Shown here piece by piece: positions 15,503 through 26,730 of a stretch of 64,000 nt of DNA; the first letter of the stretch is position 1, and each line of letters starts with the position of its first letter. The notes below the pieces were generated by a model that was given only the letters and a program-made list of their open reading frames with translations, did no database searches and was not told where the DNA came from. Source of the DNA: Sacculina carcini (Eukaryota; Arthropoda; Thecostraca; Sacculinidae); contig OU696588.1 in assembly GCA_916048095.2 (NCBI GenBank), positions 7,467,501-7,531,500 on the forward strand, read 5' to 3'. Position numbers and translations under genes: made by a program.

Positions 15503-18298
15503 CTATACATCGAAAGGGAAAACTATGTTTTTTATATCCTTGCTACATCTGTTTTTTCTAAGTTTTTTACTATGTCCCCTTCTCCCTCCCGATTGTATAT
15601 ATTCTTTCATTGAATTGTCCATTTCATCTATTCCCTTCATATACTTATAAACTGCTATTAAATCTCCTCGTTCTCTCCTCTTTTCTAATGTAATCAGACA
15701 TAATTTTTTTAATCTCTCATTATAAGGCAATTTCTCCAACTCCGGAATTAATTTTGTGGCAATTCGTTGAACTTTTTCTAGTTTTGCTATTTCCTTTTTC
15801 TTATACGGCGACCAGATTATTTCTGCATACTCCAATTTAGGTCTTATTATGGCTATAATTAATCTTTTCAATGTTTCCAAATCCATGTAGTTGAAAACAT
15901 TTCTGATTTGAGCTATAGTCTTGTAAGCTGAACCAACTATTATATTGATGTGCTTCTCATTTGAAAGTGTTTCCTGAAAAATTATTCCTAAATCCTTTTC
16001 TTGTATGACCTCTTTCAATTCTTTCCCTCCCAAATGGTACTTGAAACCTGGTCTGTACTTGCTCTTTCCCACTTTCATTGTGTGACACTTTGACAAATTA
16101 AACTCCATTTTCCATTTGATTGCCCACTGCTGTATCTTGTCTAAGTCATGTTGTAAGGCTTCACAATCGTTCTCATCTTTCACTTGACGCATCAATTTCG
16201 CGTCGTCGGCAAACAAACTAGCATATGAGTCTACTTCCTCAAATATATCATTGACATATATCAAGAACATTGTCGGCCCAAGAACTGAGCCTTGGGGGAC
16301 ACCACTCTTTACCTTTCTCCAACCGGATCTTGCACCTCTTACACTTGTACTCATGGTTCGATTTGATAGGTAAGAACTCATCCATTTGTGTAGTACTCCT
16401 TCAACTCCTCCAACATTTTTCAACTTCCACAGTAGCCTCTTCAATGGCACCTTGTCAAACGCCTTCTTCATGTCAATGTATATACAATCTACCCATCCTT
16501 CTCTTTCCTGTGAAATTTCCTTGACTCTTGAATAAAAGTTCCACAAATTTGTTTGACACGATTTATTTCGTCTGAATCCAAACTGATTTGGCGACAATAT
16601 ATTGTTCCTTTCCAAATATTTTATCCATCTATCACTTATAATTCTCTCACATAACTTACAGAGTATACACGTAAGCGACACAGGTCTGTAATTTGAGGGA
16701 TCATTCTTTGGACCACTTTTGTGTATCGGTGTGATCCACGATTGTCTCCATTCTTGTGGTATTCTCCCAGTATTCAAACTGTCTTCCAGTATATTAAAGA
16801 CTGGCTCTAATAGCTGGTCTTTACACTCTTTCAGCACGGCACCAGATATGTTATCTGGTCCTATGGACTTCCATCCATCCAGTTTGTCTAGTCTATGCAT
16901 AACTTCACTCCTGGTGATCTCTATTTCATTCATTGTATGTTCTCTAGTTCTCGTCTCTTCACATACAAACTCAGTCTCTTCAGTAAAGACTTTTTGAAAG
17001 TTCTCGTTCAGTATCTCACATATTGATTGTTCATCCTCTACTTCTCCTTTTTCCGTAATCATACTCTGTATATCAACTTTCTGCTTCAATCGACTATTCA
17101 CATACCTGTAGAATCGCATTGGTTCATTGTGACAATTCTCTAGTATATTCTTTTCATATATTTGCTGTTCCAGTCGACGAATTAGGACGTAGTTATTTCT
17201 CGCAGTTTTATATTTAAATCTATTTTCTTTGGTGTTTCTTCTTCGCATCTTGTTCCAGGCTTTTTCTCTTTGGTTTTTCGCTTTTTCACATTCTTGATTG
17301 AACCACCCATTTTTATTGGATGTTCTGTTTTTGAAAACTGGAACATATTGTTTCACTCCTTCATTGTATATACTTTTTAGTGTATCATACTTATCATGTA
17401 TGTCTCCTTTGCCTTTCAATGCTGACCAATCTGCCTTCGCAAAATAGTTTTTGAGACCGTTCCAATCAGCTTTTGCGTAATTGTACCTTAAACCCCTGTA
17501 TCCATGTATATTTGAACTGGCTGCGTTGATTCTTGTTCGTATGTCTAATATCATGTGGTCACTTTTTCCCAACGGACATTTATGCTCAATGTGTTCTATC
17601 AGGTCAATATCTTTGGTTAAAACCAAGTCCAGCATGGAAGGCTCATCATTTCCTCGTACTCTGGTTGAATTTGTAACGCACTGAGTCAATAGATTTTCCA
17701 ATACAACGTTCATCAATTTGCTTCCCCATGAGTCAGATGCGCTATTTGATTCCCAGTTCACCCAGTCCACCTCCTTGCAATTGAAATCACCCATCAATAT
17801 AACATCTTTATTTTCTCTCACAATTCTCCTAATCTCCTGTATAGTTTCATCCATTAGGGTCATATATTCATCATTTTCCCAGGCTGATGTTTTTGGAGGC
17901 ACATATATTGCGGCCAGATACACAGACTGGTTGCCGTTTCTGACACGTATTCCTACTAATTCCACCTTTCCTTTACCTGTTTCTACTTTGTCAACTTTTT
18001 TGCCACTTTTAACTAGTAGCAGTACACCCCCACCTTGTTTTTTCTCTCTGTCCTTCCTGTATACTTGGTAGTGTCCACGGAATATGTTTTCTATTTCCAC
18101 ACCTTTCCTAAGTTTTGATTCTGTTATAGCCACAATATCTGGAATATTTCCTTCAAGATAATCTATCAGTTCAAATTTACCTGACTGGAAGCCATCCATA
18201 TTTGTATACATAATTTTACTAATGGTTTTGTCCACAGCTATTTGCCCTTCGTTGTCCGCGTTGTTATAGTCATTTACTATTCTAGTTTCTTGTACCAT
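15503..18298 (-). CDS. LINE ORF2 protein: AP endonuclease plus RT, frameshifted near its C-terminus
   Basis: The 931-codon frame starts at the ATG at 18298, which overlaps the last 22 bases of ORF1b. The endonuclease shows YTNMDGF, ITESKL, LMGDFNCKEVDW and KSDHMILD. The RT shows NYRPVSLTCILCK, IDMKKAFDKVP, SGVPQGSVLGPTMF and the catalytic LFADDAKL. The C-terminal domain is IRPKLEYAEIIWSPYKKK and onward. A one-base loss near 15510 ends the frame at 15503. The expected last ~30 residues (IDKWNRLKEEI and onward) are readable in the next frame down to a TGA at 15417-15419. No other defect was seen, so activity was lost recently or only at the tail. Confidence 0.9.
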   Translation of the reverse strand: MVQETRIVNDYNNADNEGQIAVDKTISKIMYTNMDGFQSGKFELIDYLEGNIPDIVAITESKLRKGVEIENIFRGHYQVYRKDREKKQGGGVLLLVKSGKKVDKVETGKGKVELVGIRVRNGNQSVYLAAIYVPPKTSAWENDEYMTLMDETIQEIRRIVRENKDVILMGDFNCKEVDWVNWESNSASDSWGSKLMNVVLENLLTQCVTNSTRVRGNDEPSMLDLVLTKDIDLIEHIEHKCPLGKSDHMILDIRTRINAASSNIHGYRGLRYNYAKADWNGLKNYFAKADWSALKGKGDIHDKYDTLKSIYNEGVKQYVPVFKNRTSNKNGWFNQECEKAKNQREKAWNKMRRRNTKENRFKYKTARNNYVLIRRLEQQIYEKNILENCHNEPMRFYRYVNSRLKQKVDIQSMITEKGEVEDEQSICEILNENFQKVFTEETEFVCEETRTREHTMNEIEITRSEVMHRLDKLDGWKSIGPDNISGAVLKECKDQLLEPVFNILEDSLNTGRIPQEWRQSWITPIHKSGPKNDPSNYRPVSLTCILCKLCERIISDRWIKYLERNNILSPNQFGFRRNKSCQTNLWNFYSRVKEISQEREGWVDCIYIDMKKAFDKVPLKRLLWKLKNVGGVEGVLHKWMSSYLSNRTMSTSVRGARSGWRKVKSGVPQGSVLGPTMFLIYVNDIFEEVDSYASLFADDAKLMRQVKDENDCEALQHDLDKIQQWAIKWKMEFNLSKCHTMKVGKSKYRPGFKYHLGGKELKEVIQEKDLGIIFQETLSNEKHINIIVGSAYKTIAQIRNVFNYMDLETLKRLIIAIIRPKLEYAEIIWSPYKKKEIAKLEKVQRIATKLIPELEKLPYNERLKKLCLITLEKRRERGDLIAVYKYMKGIDEMDNSMKEYIQSGGRRGHSKKLRKNRCSKDIKNIVFPFDV

Positions 18299-18735
18299 TT
18301 TCTTATCCTTCCGTTTACATATCTCCAGGTATATTTCTGCTTCTCGTCTTCCGTTAGCTTCAAGTTTTTTTCCTTTGCTTCATTGATTCCTTCAATTAAC
18401 TCCTGCCTTTCTTCTCTGTTCAGGTTTTCTCGGATCCATACTTTTTTGAATCTCTCATTCTTTGACAGCTTCCATGAATTTTCAATTGTCCTCATGGCTG
18501 CATTTTGCGTGGCCATCCTTATGATCATGGGTCTGGATTTGCCTTCTTCGTAGCTTCCTATCCTGTGAACAATGTCAATCTCCGATGTATTTTCGTTTAG
18601 CTCATCCTCAGTGATTTCTACTATTTCCTTAGCTTTTTTCAGCTCTTCCTGTTCCCTTTCTTTTCTTAATCGAATCCTCTCTTCTTTGAGTCCGTATACC
18701 AAAACACTCTTCTTCCTTTCAATTATGTCCCTCAC
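18277..18735 (-). CDS. LINE ORF1, C-terminal half (RRM-like nucleic-acid-binding part)
   Basis: The 152-codon frame lies one phase away from the coiled-coil frame and overlaps it by a few bases. It reads VLVYGLKEE, IDIVHRIGSYEEGKSRPMII and a basic C-terminal segment. This is the order seen in L1- and CR1-type ORF1 proteins, where an RRM-like domain and a C-terminal domain bind the element RNA. A run of five A next to the overlap (GGAAAAAGAGG) suggests either a one-base indel or a frameshift site. The last 22 bases overlap the ORF2 start. Confidence 0.72.
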   Translation of the reverse strand: MRDIIERKKSVLVYGLKEERIRLRKEREQEELKKAKEIVEITEDELNENTSEIDIVHRIGSYEEGKSRPMIIRMATQNAAMRTIENSWKLSKNERFKKVWIRENLNREERQELIEGINEAKEKNLKLTEDEKQKYTWRYVNGRIRKWYKKLE

Positions 18736-19241
18736 AATACCCTCTTTTTCCGCAGTACATCCACAAACTCATTTTCCATGCGCTCTTTGCTCTCCTCTTT
18801 TTGCTTTTCCATTATTTCTTTGAAGCTTTTATCTCTTGCGTCCTGTATCTTACCCCAACCAACTTGTTTTTCTTTCATTTCCACCAGGTCTTCTCTTTGA
18901 ATTTTTCCTATTTTTTCGTTCTCTTTCAACCTCTCTTTGAGTTTTTTGTTCTCAGCCTCCAAGAAATCTACGCTCTCCTTCAAATCTTTATTTTCACTCG
19001 AAATTTTTTGATTTTCTTTCTTCAACCATGCCATTTCTTTTGTTACTTCATCCATTTGTTCCGCCATCTGCTCCAACTGTTCCTCCAGATTACCTGTTTT
19101 ATCCGACTTCATTGATTCAACAACAGCTCTTAAGTTTGAGATTTCCTCACTCATGATCTCAATTTTCCTTGCATTTTCTTTTACACTAATACCTCCTGGA
19201 CTTCTGGAATGCTCCTTCCTTGGTCTGCCTCTGCTAGACAT
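18732..19241 (-). CDS. LINE ORF1, N-terminal half (coiled coil)
   Basis: 169 codons from the ATG at 19241. After a basic, Ser/Arg-rich start (MSSRGRPRKEHSRSPGG) almost the whole chain is heptad-like and rich in Glu, Lys, Leu and Met, the pattern of a trimeric ORF1p coiled coil. It ends at a TGA within the overlap with the next frame (18732-18735). Taken with that frame it makes a complete ORF1-like protein of about 320 residues. Whether the break is mutation or programmed recoding cannot be told from one copy. Confidence 0.72.
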   Translation of the reverse strand: MSSRGRPRKEHSRSPGGISVKENARKIEIMSEEISNLRAVVESMKSDKTGNLEEQLEQMAEQMDEVTKEMAWLKKENQKISSENKDLKESVDFLEAENKKLKERLKENEKIGKIQREDLVEMKEKQVGWGKIQDARDKSFKEIMEKQKEESKERMENEFVDVLRKKRVL

Positions 19242-19300
19242 AATGGTTACTTTGACAGACAGACAGTCTTACCTTTAGGCGCTCTTACTCGGCAAACACC

Positions 19301-19440
19301 AACTCCCTCCTCTGTATCTGCTCACTAATATGACACTGTCACCGTGGACTCGCTCAAACACAACCACTCACGACCAAACGCACACGCGCACTGTGTGTGT
19401 GTGTGCGTATGTGTGCTTGTGTGTGTGTGTGTTTTTTTTG
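19301..19440 (+). other. Junction between two minus-strand LINEs, CA/TG-rich
   Basis: It contains short (TG)n runs and a T8 run (19433-19440), which on the minus strand reads as an A-rich tail and may be the 3' tail of the next element. No gene is seen. Confidence 0.5.
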
Positions 19441-19527
19441 TATGTGCACATATATTTGGAAAATCAATCAATCATACACTCATACAAAACACGATATAAA
19501 ATTGACAAGCACGCACAAACATATACA

Positions 19528-20321
19528 TCAGTTCGGCGACCCGGTGATGGCAGCCGCGTTGCCGCGCACGACCGCCATACTGACCCGCTGTCTGAGCCAG
19601 GCCGTCTCGCGCGGCTCTGCCGAACGCCCTATTATTCGACGACCGATGATCTTGATGAGGTCGTCGAATGTGGACCCCAGCACGCCGGTCGTTTCGACGG
19701 CCAGCGGCGCGAAGTCATACCGCTGGCTCAGGTCCATGTAGCGCCGTCTTTTCGCTTATTCGGCCGCCCGAGCCGCTGCTCCGGGAGCGACTGCACCCTC
19801 CAGCAGGTATATTCTGCTGAATGTGTTGGTGCATCTTGCATCCAAAACCAGCGATTTGCCGCGCCGGAAGTGAAAGATGGTGATTTCGTCCGGCCGGCGG
19901 CCGTCGCCTCGGTTCAGACCGCGAGGTTCCAGCACTGCCGCGACTCCTGCCGACGCCAAACTGCGATGGACAATGTCGTTCAGGGCAGTGTGACGCGGCA
20001 GTCGGTCGACGTTGTGGCAGCACGACAGACTGTGGTGGCTCCATCGGTCGAGCCGCAACGGAACCTGTACGGCTGCTGGATTGCGGCTCCCAGGCGCAGC
20101 GCCACGCCGAGGCGAACGGCTTCGTCGGGCAGTAGCAGGCCGAGGCTGGATACCGGAAGGGCGGACGACCAGGCGCCGCTATGAGGTGCGGTCGCAGCCA
20201 TAAGGCGAGCTCGGTCGACCTGGTTAGCTCTCTGGAGCAGATTTATCCAGCGGAGCTTTGACGGACTCATGTCAAAGTGACGCTGAGTGAGGGGCTGATC
20301 TTGGCTGAAGGCCGGGCACAA
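19528..20321 (-). pseudogene. C-terminal restriction-like endonuclease part of the same LINE ORF
   Basis: The continuation is spread over two frames (20321-19980, then 20058-19528) with an in-frame TAA near 19756. It reads GAWSSALPVSSLGL, RHTALNDIVHRSL, then RPDEITIFHF ... SLVLDARC, which fits the R/K-PD-(x)n-D/E signature of the endonuclease in R2-like LINEs. The end (WLRQRVSMAVVRGNAAAI) is also typical of this family as I know it. Stop TGA at 19528-19530. Confidence 0.72.
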
Positions 20322-20386
20322 AAAATTTACTCAAAAAATCCTCCACGGGGGGCGCCGGGAGACCAGGTATCTCACCGCGTTGGCGG

Positions 20387-22147
20387 TCAATTATATGAAT
20401 AACCAGGTCCCCAGCGGCCTCCATTGAGACATTGAGCAGGTAGTGCCACGTCGATCAACCGCCAAGTCCCGATGCCACTCAGATGGACGGGCAGCGCCGC
20501 CTGCTCCCATGGGTCGTCGTCCAGGTCGACGTTGCAGCAGCTGCCGATGGCCGATCGGAGGCTCTCGTTGATGGTGACGAGCTGAGAGGTCGCCCTGTAT
20601 ACTGGGGCTGCTCTCATCAGGCATATGGCCCGCGGCACCGACGCGTATCTGCTCAGGAAGAATAGCGCCGGGTGCGAGCCGATGCTGGTGGTGCGCCTGA
20701 TGAGCAGCTCCAATTGGTGGTGGATTTTGTTCAGGGCTTTCGGTATGCCTTCAGACTCGAGGGGTGCGCCCAGAAGTGTCGACATTGCCGCTGGTGTGGA
20801 GATGCCTCCCGGCAGGTGCCTCTGGATCAGCGAGTCGGCCGTATGATCATCGGAGGGTCCGAACCCGATGGCCTCGCACTTGGTGGTGTTCAGTGTGAGG
20901 CCGATGTCGTGCAGGGCTGGGACGAGACGCCTGATGTCTGATTGTACGACGTCTGAAGGCCCTCCTATTGTGGCGTCCTCGAGGTACCACAAGTTCAGCG
21001 GTGACTCGAGCTGCTGAGCCACCGGATCGACCGCAAGGGCGAACAGTGCGGGACCGAGGGGGTCTCCCTGCTGGACGCCCCGGCACGACCAGATACGTGT
21101 GGTACCGTGGAACAGCGGTGTAGGTTGACCGTATGCCTGTACGACGAGCGGGAGTGCGACGGGGAAGCGGCGGCTCACCTCATCCAGCAGGGTGCGGCGG
21201 CGGACGCAATTGAATGCGTTGGCCACGTATAGCTTCACCAGAACGTGACCACGCCGCCCCTTGTTCGCTGAAATGAAGTAGCGCGTTGCGTGCACAGCCG
21301 CCTCACATCCCATCCTTGTACATACGCCCAGCTGCACTGGACGTAGCTCGTGCGCCAGCGCCGACGCCAGTTTGCCGGCTACCAGCTTGCTGGTGATACG
21401 CCGGAAGATGCTGCCCACTGCTGTTTGGCGCAGACCCCCCGATTTTTTCCTAAGGGCGACGAAGCGTGCACTAAAAAATGCGCCCTTGGCGAAGTCGGGA
21501 ATCAGGCCCTGTGCGCAACAGTTGATGAGGGCAGTGAACGCTTTTAGCAGCTGGTTTCCGGCCTCCGCTGTCTGTGGGGCGAGCAGCTGGCGCACGTGCA
21601 TGGGCCGGAAACCGTCCAGTTCGCCGGAGGGGCTCTTTGGCAACGCGTGCACGGCGGCTTTGACGTCTCTGTCATCGAAAGACGGCCCGGCAACTGGTCC
21701 TGCGACCACTGTGGCTCGTCCTCGGTTGACGGCGGGTGTTTGGTCATCCAGCGCCCCTGTGACGTCATCGCTGACGCCGGCGACAGCGTCGTCCGATGTG
21801 AGGATGCGCAGAGCCCCACGAATATCGCCGTCAGCGCACTTGGCCCCCAGACTGCGTGACACAACGGCGTCCTCGTTCATCGGCAGCGAGCGCGTGTGAT
21901 GACGTACACCGGGGTGTGGTGTTGTGATCCCGGTGCTCATAGGGCCTGTCGCAGCGTAAGGCAGCAGCCTCCACCAAGCAGTGGGCGTGCGCTCGGTGAG
22001 GTTGACTGCAACACGTTGACGCAGGGCGCGGGGCACATGCTGCCGCACGTGGCGCCGCTGCCGCAGAGAAGCCAGTGCAGTGGCGATATCGTCCGGTGTG
22101 TCGTTGGTGTCAATTCCCTCCGGTGGTTGTATGTCGCCGCCCTCAGC
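20387..22147 (-). pseudogene. Reverse transcriptase of the RLE-type LINE, catalytic motif altered
   Basis: The frame continues from the finger and carries SPSGELDGFRPMHVRQLL, KLYVANAFNCVRR (motif A region), GVQQGDPLGPALFALA (motif B) and YLEDATIGG at the position of the catalytic Y-x-D-D. The first catalytic Asp is Glu here, and motif A reads VANAFN where an Asp is expected nearby. Both changes argue that the enzyme is dead. The frame ends at 20387 near a frameshift. Confidence 0.8.
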
Positions 22148-22450
22148 CTACAGCCGTAGACAGCCGCGACAGTGCCACGTCAGCAGTACATCGGCTTGCG
22201 AGCGAGTGACTCCCACACACGTGAGGTGGTAGATTTGCTCGCAAGCCGCGCACGATATCGTGCGTTTGTTGGCACTGAGTATGTTGCAGTGGGCGCACAG
22301 CTGCTGTGGAGACGTGGAGTAGGGTGTTTGATGGTCCACTCTGACGGCGAGGCAGCGGGTCAGGCGGCATAAAGCGCAGCTTCTGTTCGTCGATGTCAGT
22401 TGGCAATTGCCGCCGCGATTGCAAGACATGTTGCGGTCCTTGTTGCGCAT
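22148..22450 (-). pseudogene. PHD-like zinc finger at the N-terminus of the RLE-type LINE ORF
   Basis: The frame shows a Cys4-His-Cys3 pattern: CAHC, CAAC, HLTC and CRGC, spaced as in a PHD finger, preceded by other Cys-rich sequence. It ends at a TAG at 22148-22150. The next segment (22147-20387) is in the same frame, so the TAG is a single nonsense change separating finger and RT. PHD fingers occur in some LINE proteins and may read histone marks for targeting; that role is inference. Confidence 0.7.
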
Positions 22451-22550
22451 TAAAAAAAGTTTGCACGCCGGGCAGATTGGTGTGCTGGTGCCAGCACTCG
22501 CGGCAGCATTACATACGTCACAGGCCGCATTCGGCGTTGATATATCTACT

Positions 22551-22605
22551 ATGTGTGTGTGTGTGTGTGTGTGTATATCTATGTGTGTGTGTGTGGGGGG
22601 GGGGG
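22551..22605 (+). repeat. (TG)n with a G10 run
   Basis: Two short TG tracts and a run of about ten G (22595-22605) separate the RLE-type LINE from the next L2-like fragment. The G run may have an uncertain length. Confidence 0.85.
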
Positions 22606-23333
22606 GTCAATGAAGATGAATCTCCATTGCCTACAGGTGATCCCACATTTTTGGCTCAGGTTTTTGCTGACTTCTTCAAATCGAAGCTGGATCGTATTAT
22701 GAATGCATTTCACACTACTAACCAGTCTACCTCTGAATTTTCTCGTGACATTGTCTCTCCTATCACGTCATTCTCTCAGATTGACGTGCATTGTTGTATG
22801 AAGTTGATGGGAGCATCAAATAAGCATACTTCTGATCAGGATCCTATTCGTTTCGACAAGATTTTACATGCTTTCGTCCATTTTTTGCCATTCATCACAT
22901 ACCTGATAAATGCGTGTTTTCTGCATGGAAGGGTTTTGGGCGGGAAACATGCGGTAATATCACCGCTGATGAAAATGTCATCGCTGAGTCGGGAGACACT
23001 ATCTAATTATCGTCCAGTTTCTATGATACCTTGGATCTCCAAGCTGATTGAGTCGGCCGTACATGAACAACTGTATGAACATTTGGAAATACACAATATC
23101 ATCGGTCCTCAACAATCAGGTTTCCGTTAACATCATTCTACTGAAACTGCTTTGTTGTATATGTATAATTTTGCTCTTGAAAAAAAGCTTTTCGAAGTTA
23201 AAAAGTTATGCTCGTTCTAATTGAATTTTCCTCAGCGTTTGACACTTTCAGCCATGCTATCTTGCTGAATGACTTGAGACATTGTGGAATATCTGGATCT
23301 GCGCTTTGTCTTCTACAGGATTATCTTATGGAC
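22606..23333 (+). pseudogene. L2-like LINE copy 5 (L2-5), left part: RT fragment
   Basis: A more divergent L2/CR1-type copy, 5'-truncated. Readable pieces are VFADFFKSKL, FLPFITYLINACFLHG, NYRPVSMIPWISKLIE and QQSGFR, then a TAA replacing the next codon and further frameshifts in the DFSAAFDT region. It breaks at 23333 where LTR-2 is inserted; the target duplication is TGGAC (23329-23333 and 27638-27642). It resumes at 27638. Confidence 0.85.
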
Positions 23334-23593
23334 TGTAGAAACAAATAGACGTGACAAATAAACTCACATATATCACAACACGTATTCAGAGGTTACACTC
23401 TATACAACGCTGCCACAACGCACCATGCGCACGCGCCAAATCCAGTTATCACACTGCCCGTCGCATAACAGTCGAATCAACCCAACGCACTAACAGAATT
23501 CACGAGCCACACACACACACGCGCACATATATCCACACACACACATACACATGAAACGCGTTCAAGGTCACACATACACATATGCTCACTACA
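23334..23593 (-). repeat. LTR-2 3' LTR
   Basis: On the + strand it begins TGTAGAAACAAATAGACG and ends GCTCACTACA, giving TG...CA ends. It contains CA-rich simple sequence around 23506-23551. Confidence 0.9.
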
Positions 23594-26255
23594 CTCCACC
23601 CTGCTCCTGAGAGCAATATAAGCACTTTTTCGGTCGACGCTGCCGGCAGCTCCTCCGCAACGCAGGCATATCCCCTGAAGTTTCCGGTCTTCGCGACAAA
23701 GCTTCTTCCTGTGGCGAACGCCGACCATAATCCTCATCAGTCACAAGAGAATCAGCACCGGACACTCCTCCACCAGGTGAAACCACGTCATGTGATGCCG
23801 AACCAGAGACTTGTGGCACAGATACCACCATCGGACTATCACACTCGTCATCGCCTTGCTGACGCACTGCTTCTTCCTCATCGCTGAACGCACCATAGCG
23901 CGGTCTCGCGTCCTTGATGTGACGTGGCGTTCCGTTCACCTCCACGACAGTAGACGACACAAGGCCAGTCACAATACCAGGCGAAGATCGCTCACCACAC
24001 CGACTGCCTTTCTGCCTCACACAGACGCGGTCTCCGAGCGAGTGTGCGTGGTCCGCATTAGCTTCTTTGTCGTCTAAGGTGCGACAATCATTTCGCACTA
24101 CGTCACGGAGCTGGTAAGCATACATACCATTGGCTGGCGCACTCGCTGGTGTTTGTCCGTCACGTGGCGTCGCATTGTAGAGGTGAACCTCTTCACTCAC
24201 AGTGCAACCCTTCCGCGCAACAATCACCTTAATGGAGCGATGATTCCGTTCCACCACTCCATTTCCATGAGGAGCTTATGCTGCTCTGAACCTGAGCGAC
24301 ACGTTCCACTGTGCGGTAAGTATCGCCAACCCTCTGCTGCGAAAGACTGTGTCATTGTCCGACAACAGTTCCATTGGCGCCCACCGCCCCACGAACACGT
24401 CAGTGAGAGCACGCACAACATTGTCCACATCCGGTCTCGGTAGATACTTCCAAATACAGTATCTGGACGGCCCACAATCAACAATACTCAGGTATGATTT
24501 TACACCGACGTGAGTGATGTCCATTGCAAGCCGCCATCATGTTTCTGTGACCTCCAGGGAACCGTGCTTCCATGGGACAGGGGCCGGATCAATCGAGCAG
24601 CACACATTGCACTCGTGCACTACACGCTGTACTTGCCTCCGCGTTACGGACTTAGACAATTCGCGTCGAGCAAAATAAAGCGTACGACCTATGCCTGGGT
24701 GTCCCGCCCGTACATGCAAGTCGGCGATGCTCTCCTGACTGGCATGTGTTTCTTATTTCTGTGTCACTGCAGTCGCACATACGACGTTAATATGGTTCAA
24801 CCAGGTTTTTGGCACACTTGTCACCGTGTGGGCACGGTTAACTTCCGATTTCACCAGTGTCACAGTCAGGTGCATGTTAGTTTCCTCCGCAAGCTGTTTG
24901 ATTATTTCCACTCGCCAACGAATCAACATTTCACCGCATGCCTTTGTACGGAGACGCGTGCGGCCGCTGACTGCATCGCTGATCCACTTGTGAACCGTCG
25001 CTGAATCTGTCATAAGACTGACTTTGTTCATACCCAAAGCCACTGCCATGCTCACTCCACGCAGTGCCGCATTCAATTCCGACATGTTGATTTGCGTACA
25101 TTCATCGTGCCTCAGCCAGCACGAGTGCTCGATCACAGTGCCGTCGGGTGTCTCGACGACAACGCCAGCTGCCAGCGAACTGGTATCAGTCCACACCACG
25201 GCCTCGGTTCCTCGAACGCACCACGCACCGTGTGCTGGATCCTGACCAGTGACACGAACATAGACCTCAACCAATTGATCACGAAACGCCGCATCAGAGA
25301 TGCCATCGTCCCAGCCTCTGCTCAGCTCATTGGCCCGTCGCTTCAACCAATCCGCGGCGGGTCGCAGCCAGCCACATACAGGCAGGTGGCGTACCAACTG
25401 ACCACACCATGAAAACACCATTCGTCGTGTGATTTTGGTTGGAATGTGATTTACGGCGTTGTCTCGGGTCCAACGTGAGTTACCTGAACCATTCCGACTG
25501 ACTCGTAGACCCAACAGACGGGCACCATGAGCCACTCTCTCCGCAGGCTTACAGACAAAGCCAAATGCCGCAAAATGTTTGATAACTTTTTCAGCCGATA
25601 TGATGTCTTCATCGACAAGGAAGTCGTTCACGTACGGTACCACACCCCGCTGAACATCAGGTTTTTGTGACAACACCAGTTGCACCACTGCTTGCATCAC
25701 CCGGGGAGCAATACTTAGACCGAAGCCCAGACGTGTCAAACAATACCCCCTTTCATTCACCATGACAGTCTGGTATGGCCACAACCAACTATCGACATGC
25801 AGCTGCAAATATGCCTTTTGCAGGTCAATCACCGCTATGTTTTCCCGGTGCCGTCGCCACCTACGCAGTTGATCAGCACAAACGTCAGTATCCGCTGTGT
25901 GGCCTGTGAGGTGTGTGTTCAGCTCGCGGAAATCGAGCACCGGTCTAATCTCATCCTTGCTGCCGTGCCGTACAACTATGAGTGGCACTAAGCCTCGAAC
26001 CGGACCTTGTTGAATCTCATAGTGGGGCACCAACCAGCCTTTTTCCACCCAGCTTTGTACCTCAGCATCAAACACCCGGCGCACATCTGGGCTCATTCCG
26101 TACTGCGACACATTGTTGATAAGACCGTGTGGTCCGTCATTGTCGGACCATTTACATGCCACTATCCAGTTATTGTGCTGCTCATCATAATCAACTCGAG
26201 AATCGGGAGCATCGACACTCAGTTGTGCTCTCTGCCCACCGGCACAAGATCTCAC
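23594..26255 (-). pseudogene. LTR-2 pol: RT, RNase H, integrase, with three in-frame stops
   Basis: One frame runs the whole length, interrupted by stops near 24753, 24537 and 24274. RT: RPVLDFRELNTHL, VIDLQKAYLQLHV, TRLGFGLSIAP and VPYVNDFLVDED, where the catalytic Y-x-D-D reads YVND, so one active Asp is lost. RNase H: VVWTDTSSLAAGVVV and NMSELNAALRG. Integrase: HPGIGRT...CNVCCSID (zinc site), MDITHVG, LLSDNDTVF and NGVVERNH give the D, D, E triad. C-terminus ends CSQEQGGV at the polypurine tract, exactly as in LTR-1. The family is gypsy-like in order but has the distinctive TRLGFGL motif shared by LTR-1, LTR-4 and LTR-6. Confidence 0.88.
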
Positions 26256-26385
26256 ATTCGAGGCGTGTCACATTATCTGTCCATCAACGCACAATCGGAC
26301 ATCTGACGCAGAACGTACTTCGACTCCACCCAGCGCAGATATGCCGGACAAGCCCAGCACAACATCGAAACCGAGTGGTCGTGAT

Positions 26386-26730
26386 TTAACCACCAACACG
26401 TCCAGCAGATGGGCTGTCCATGGAGACGTTTCTAATTTTTATGCGACCGACACCGCAGCAAACAAACTTGTCTCCGCTCAAGGTCGTCACAAATATTTCT
26501 TGTCGATCCCATCGAACGCAACGACCTGCATACACGAGTATGTCTGTGCACCCAGTATCCACCAGTACACTACTGACGCGGCCATTAACCCGCCATCGAA
26601 CGATAGGAAGATCGCCGTTTACTGATGAACAGGAGAAGATGCCAGCGCTTATGCATCTCCTCCGTGGCCGTTTCCCGGCCTCTTGGGACATGACGCTGCA
26701 AAATGACCTGTTTTTCCACAATTCCAACAT
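26386..26730 (-). pseudogene. LTR-2 aspartic protease region
   Basis: The frame includes VLVDTGCTDILVYAG (active site DTG) and, further on, the loop sequence VTTLSGDKFVCCGVG. It is in a different frame from both the gag knuckle (upstream) and RT (downstream), so at least one frameshift separates it from RT around 26255-26386. Confidence 0.8.

Larger units (their letters stand above)
19440..22550 (-). mobile_element. LINE with restriction-like endonuclease (R2/R4/NeSL-type), degraded
   Basis: One decayed minus-strand element whose single ORF can be followed from 22450 to 19528 with stops and frameshifts. Domain order is PHD-like zinc finger, RT, linker, Cys/His cluster, then a restriction-like endonuclease at the C-terminus. 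A C-terminal endonuclease and no AP endonuclease is the layout of early-branching LINEs such as R2, R4 and NeSL. GC content is clearly higher than in the neighbouring elements. The 3' UTR is short and A-rich at the end. Confidence 0.75.
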
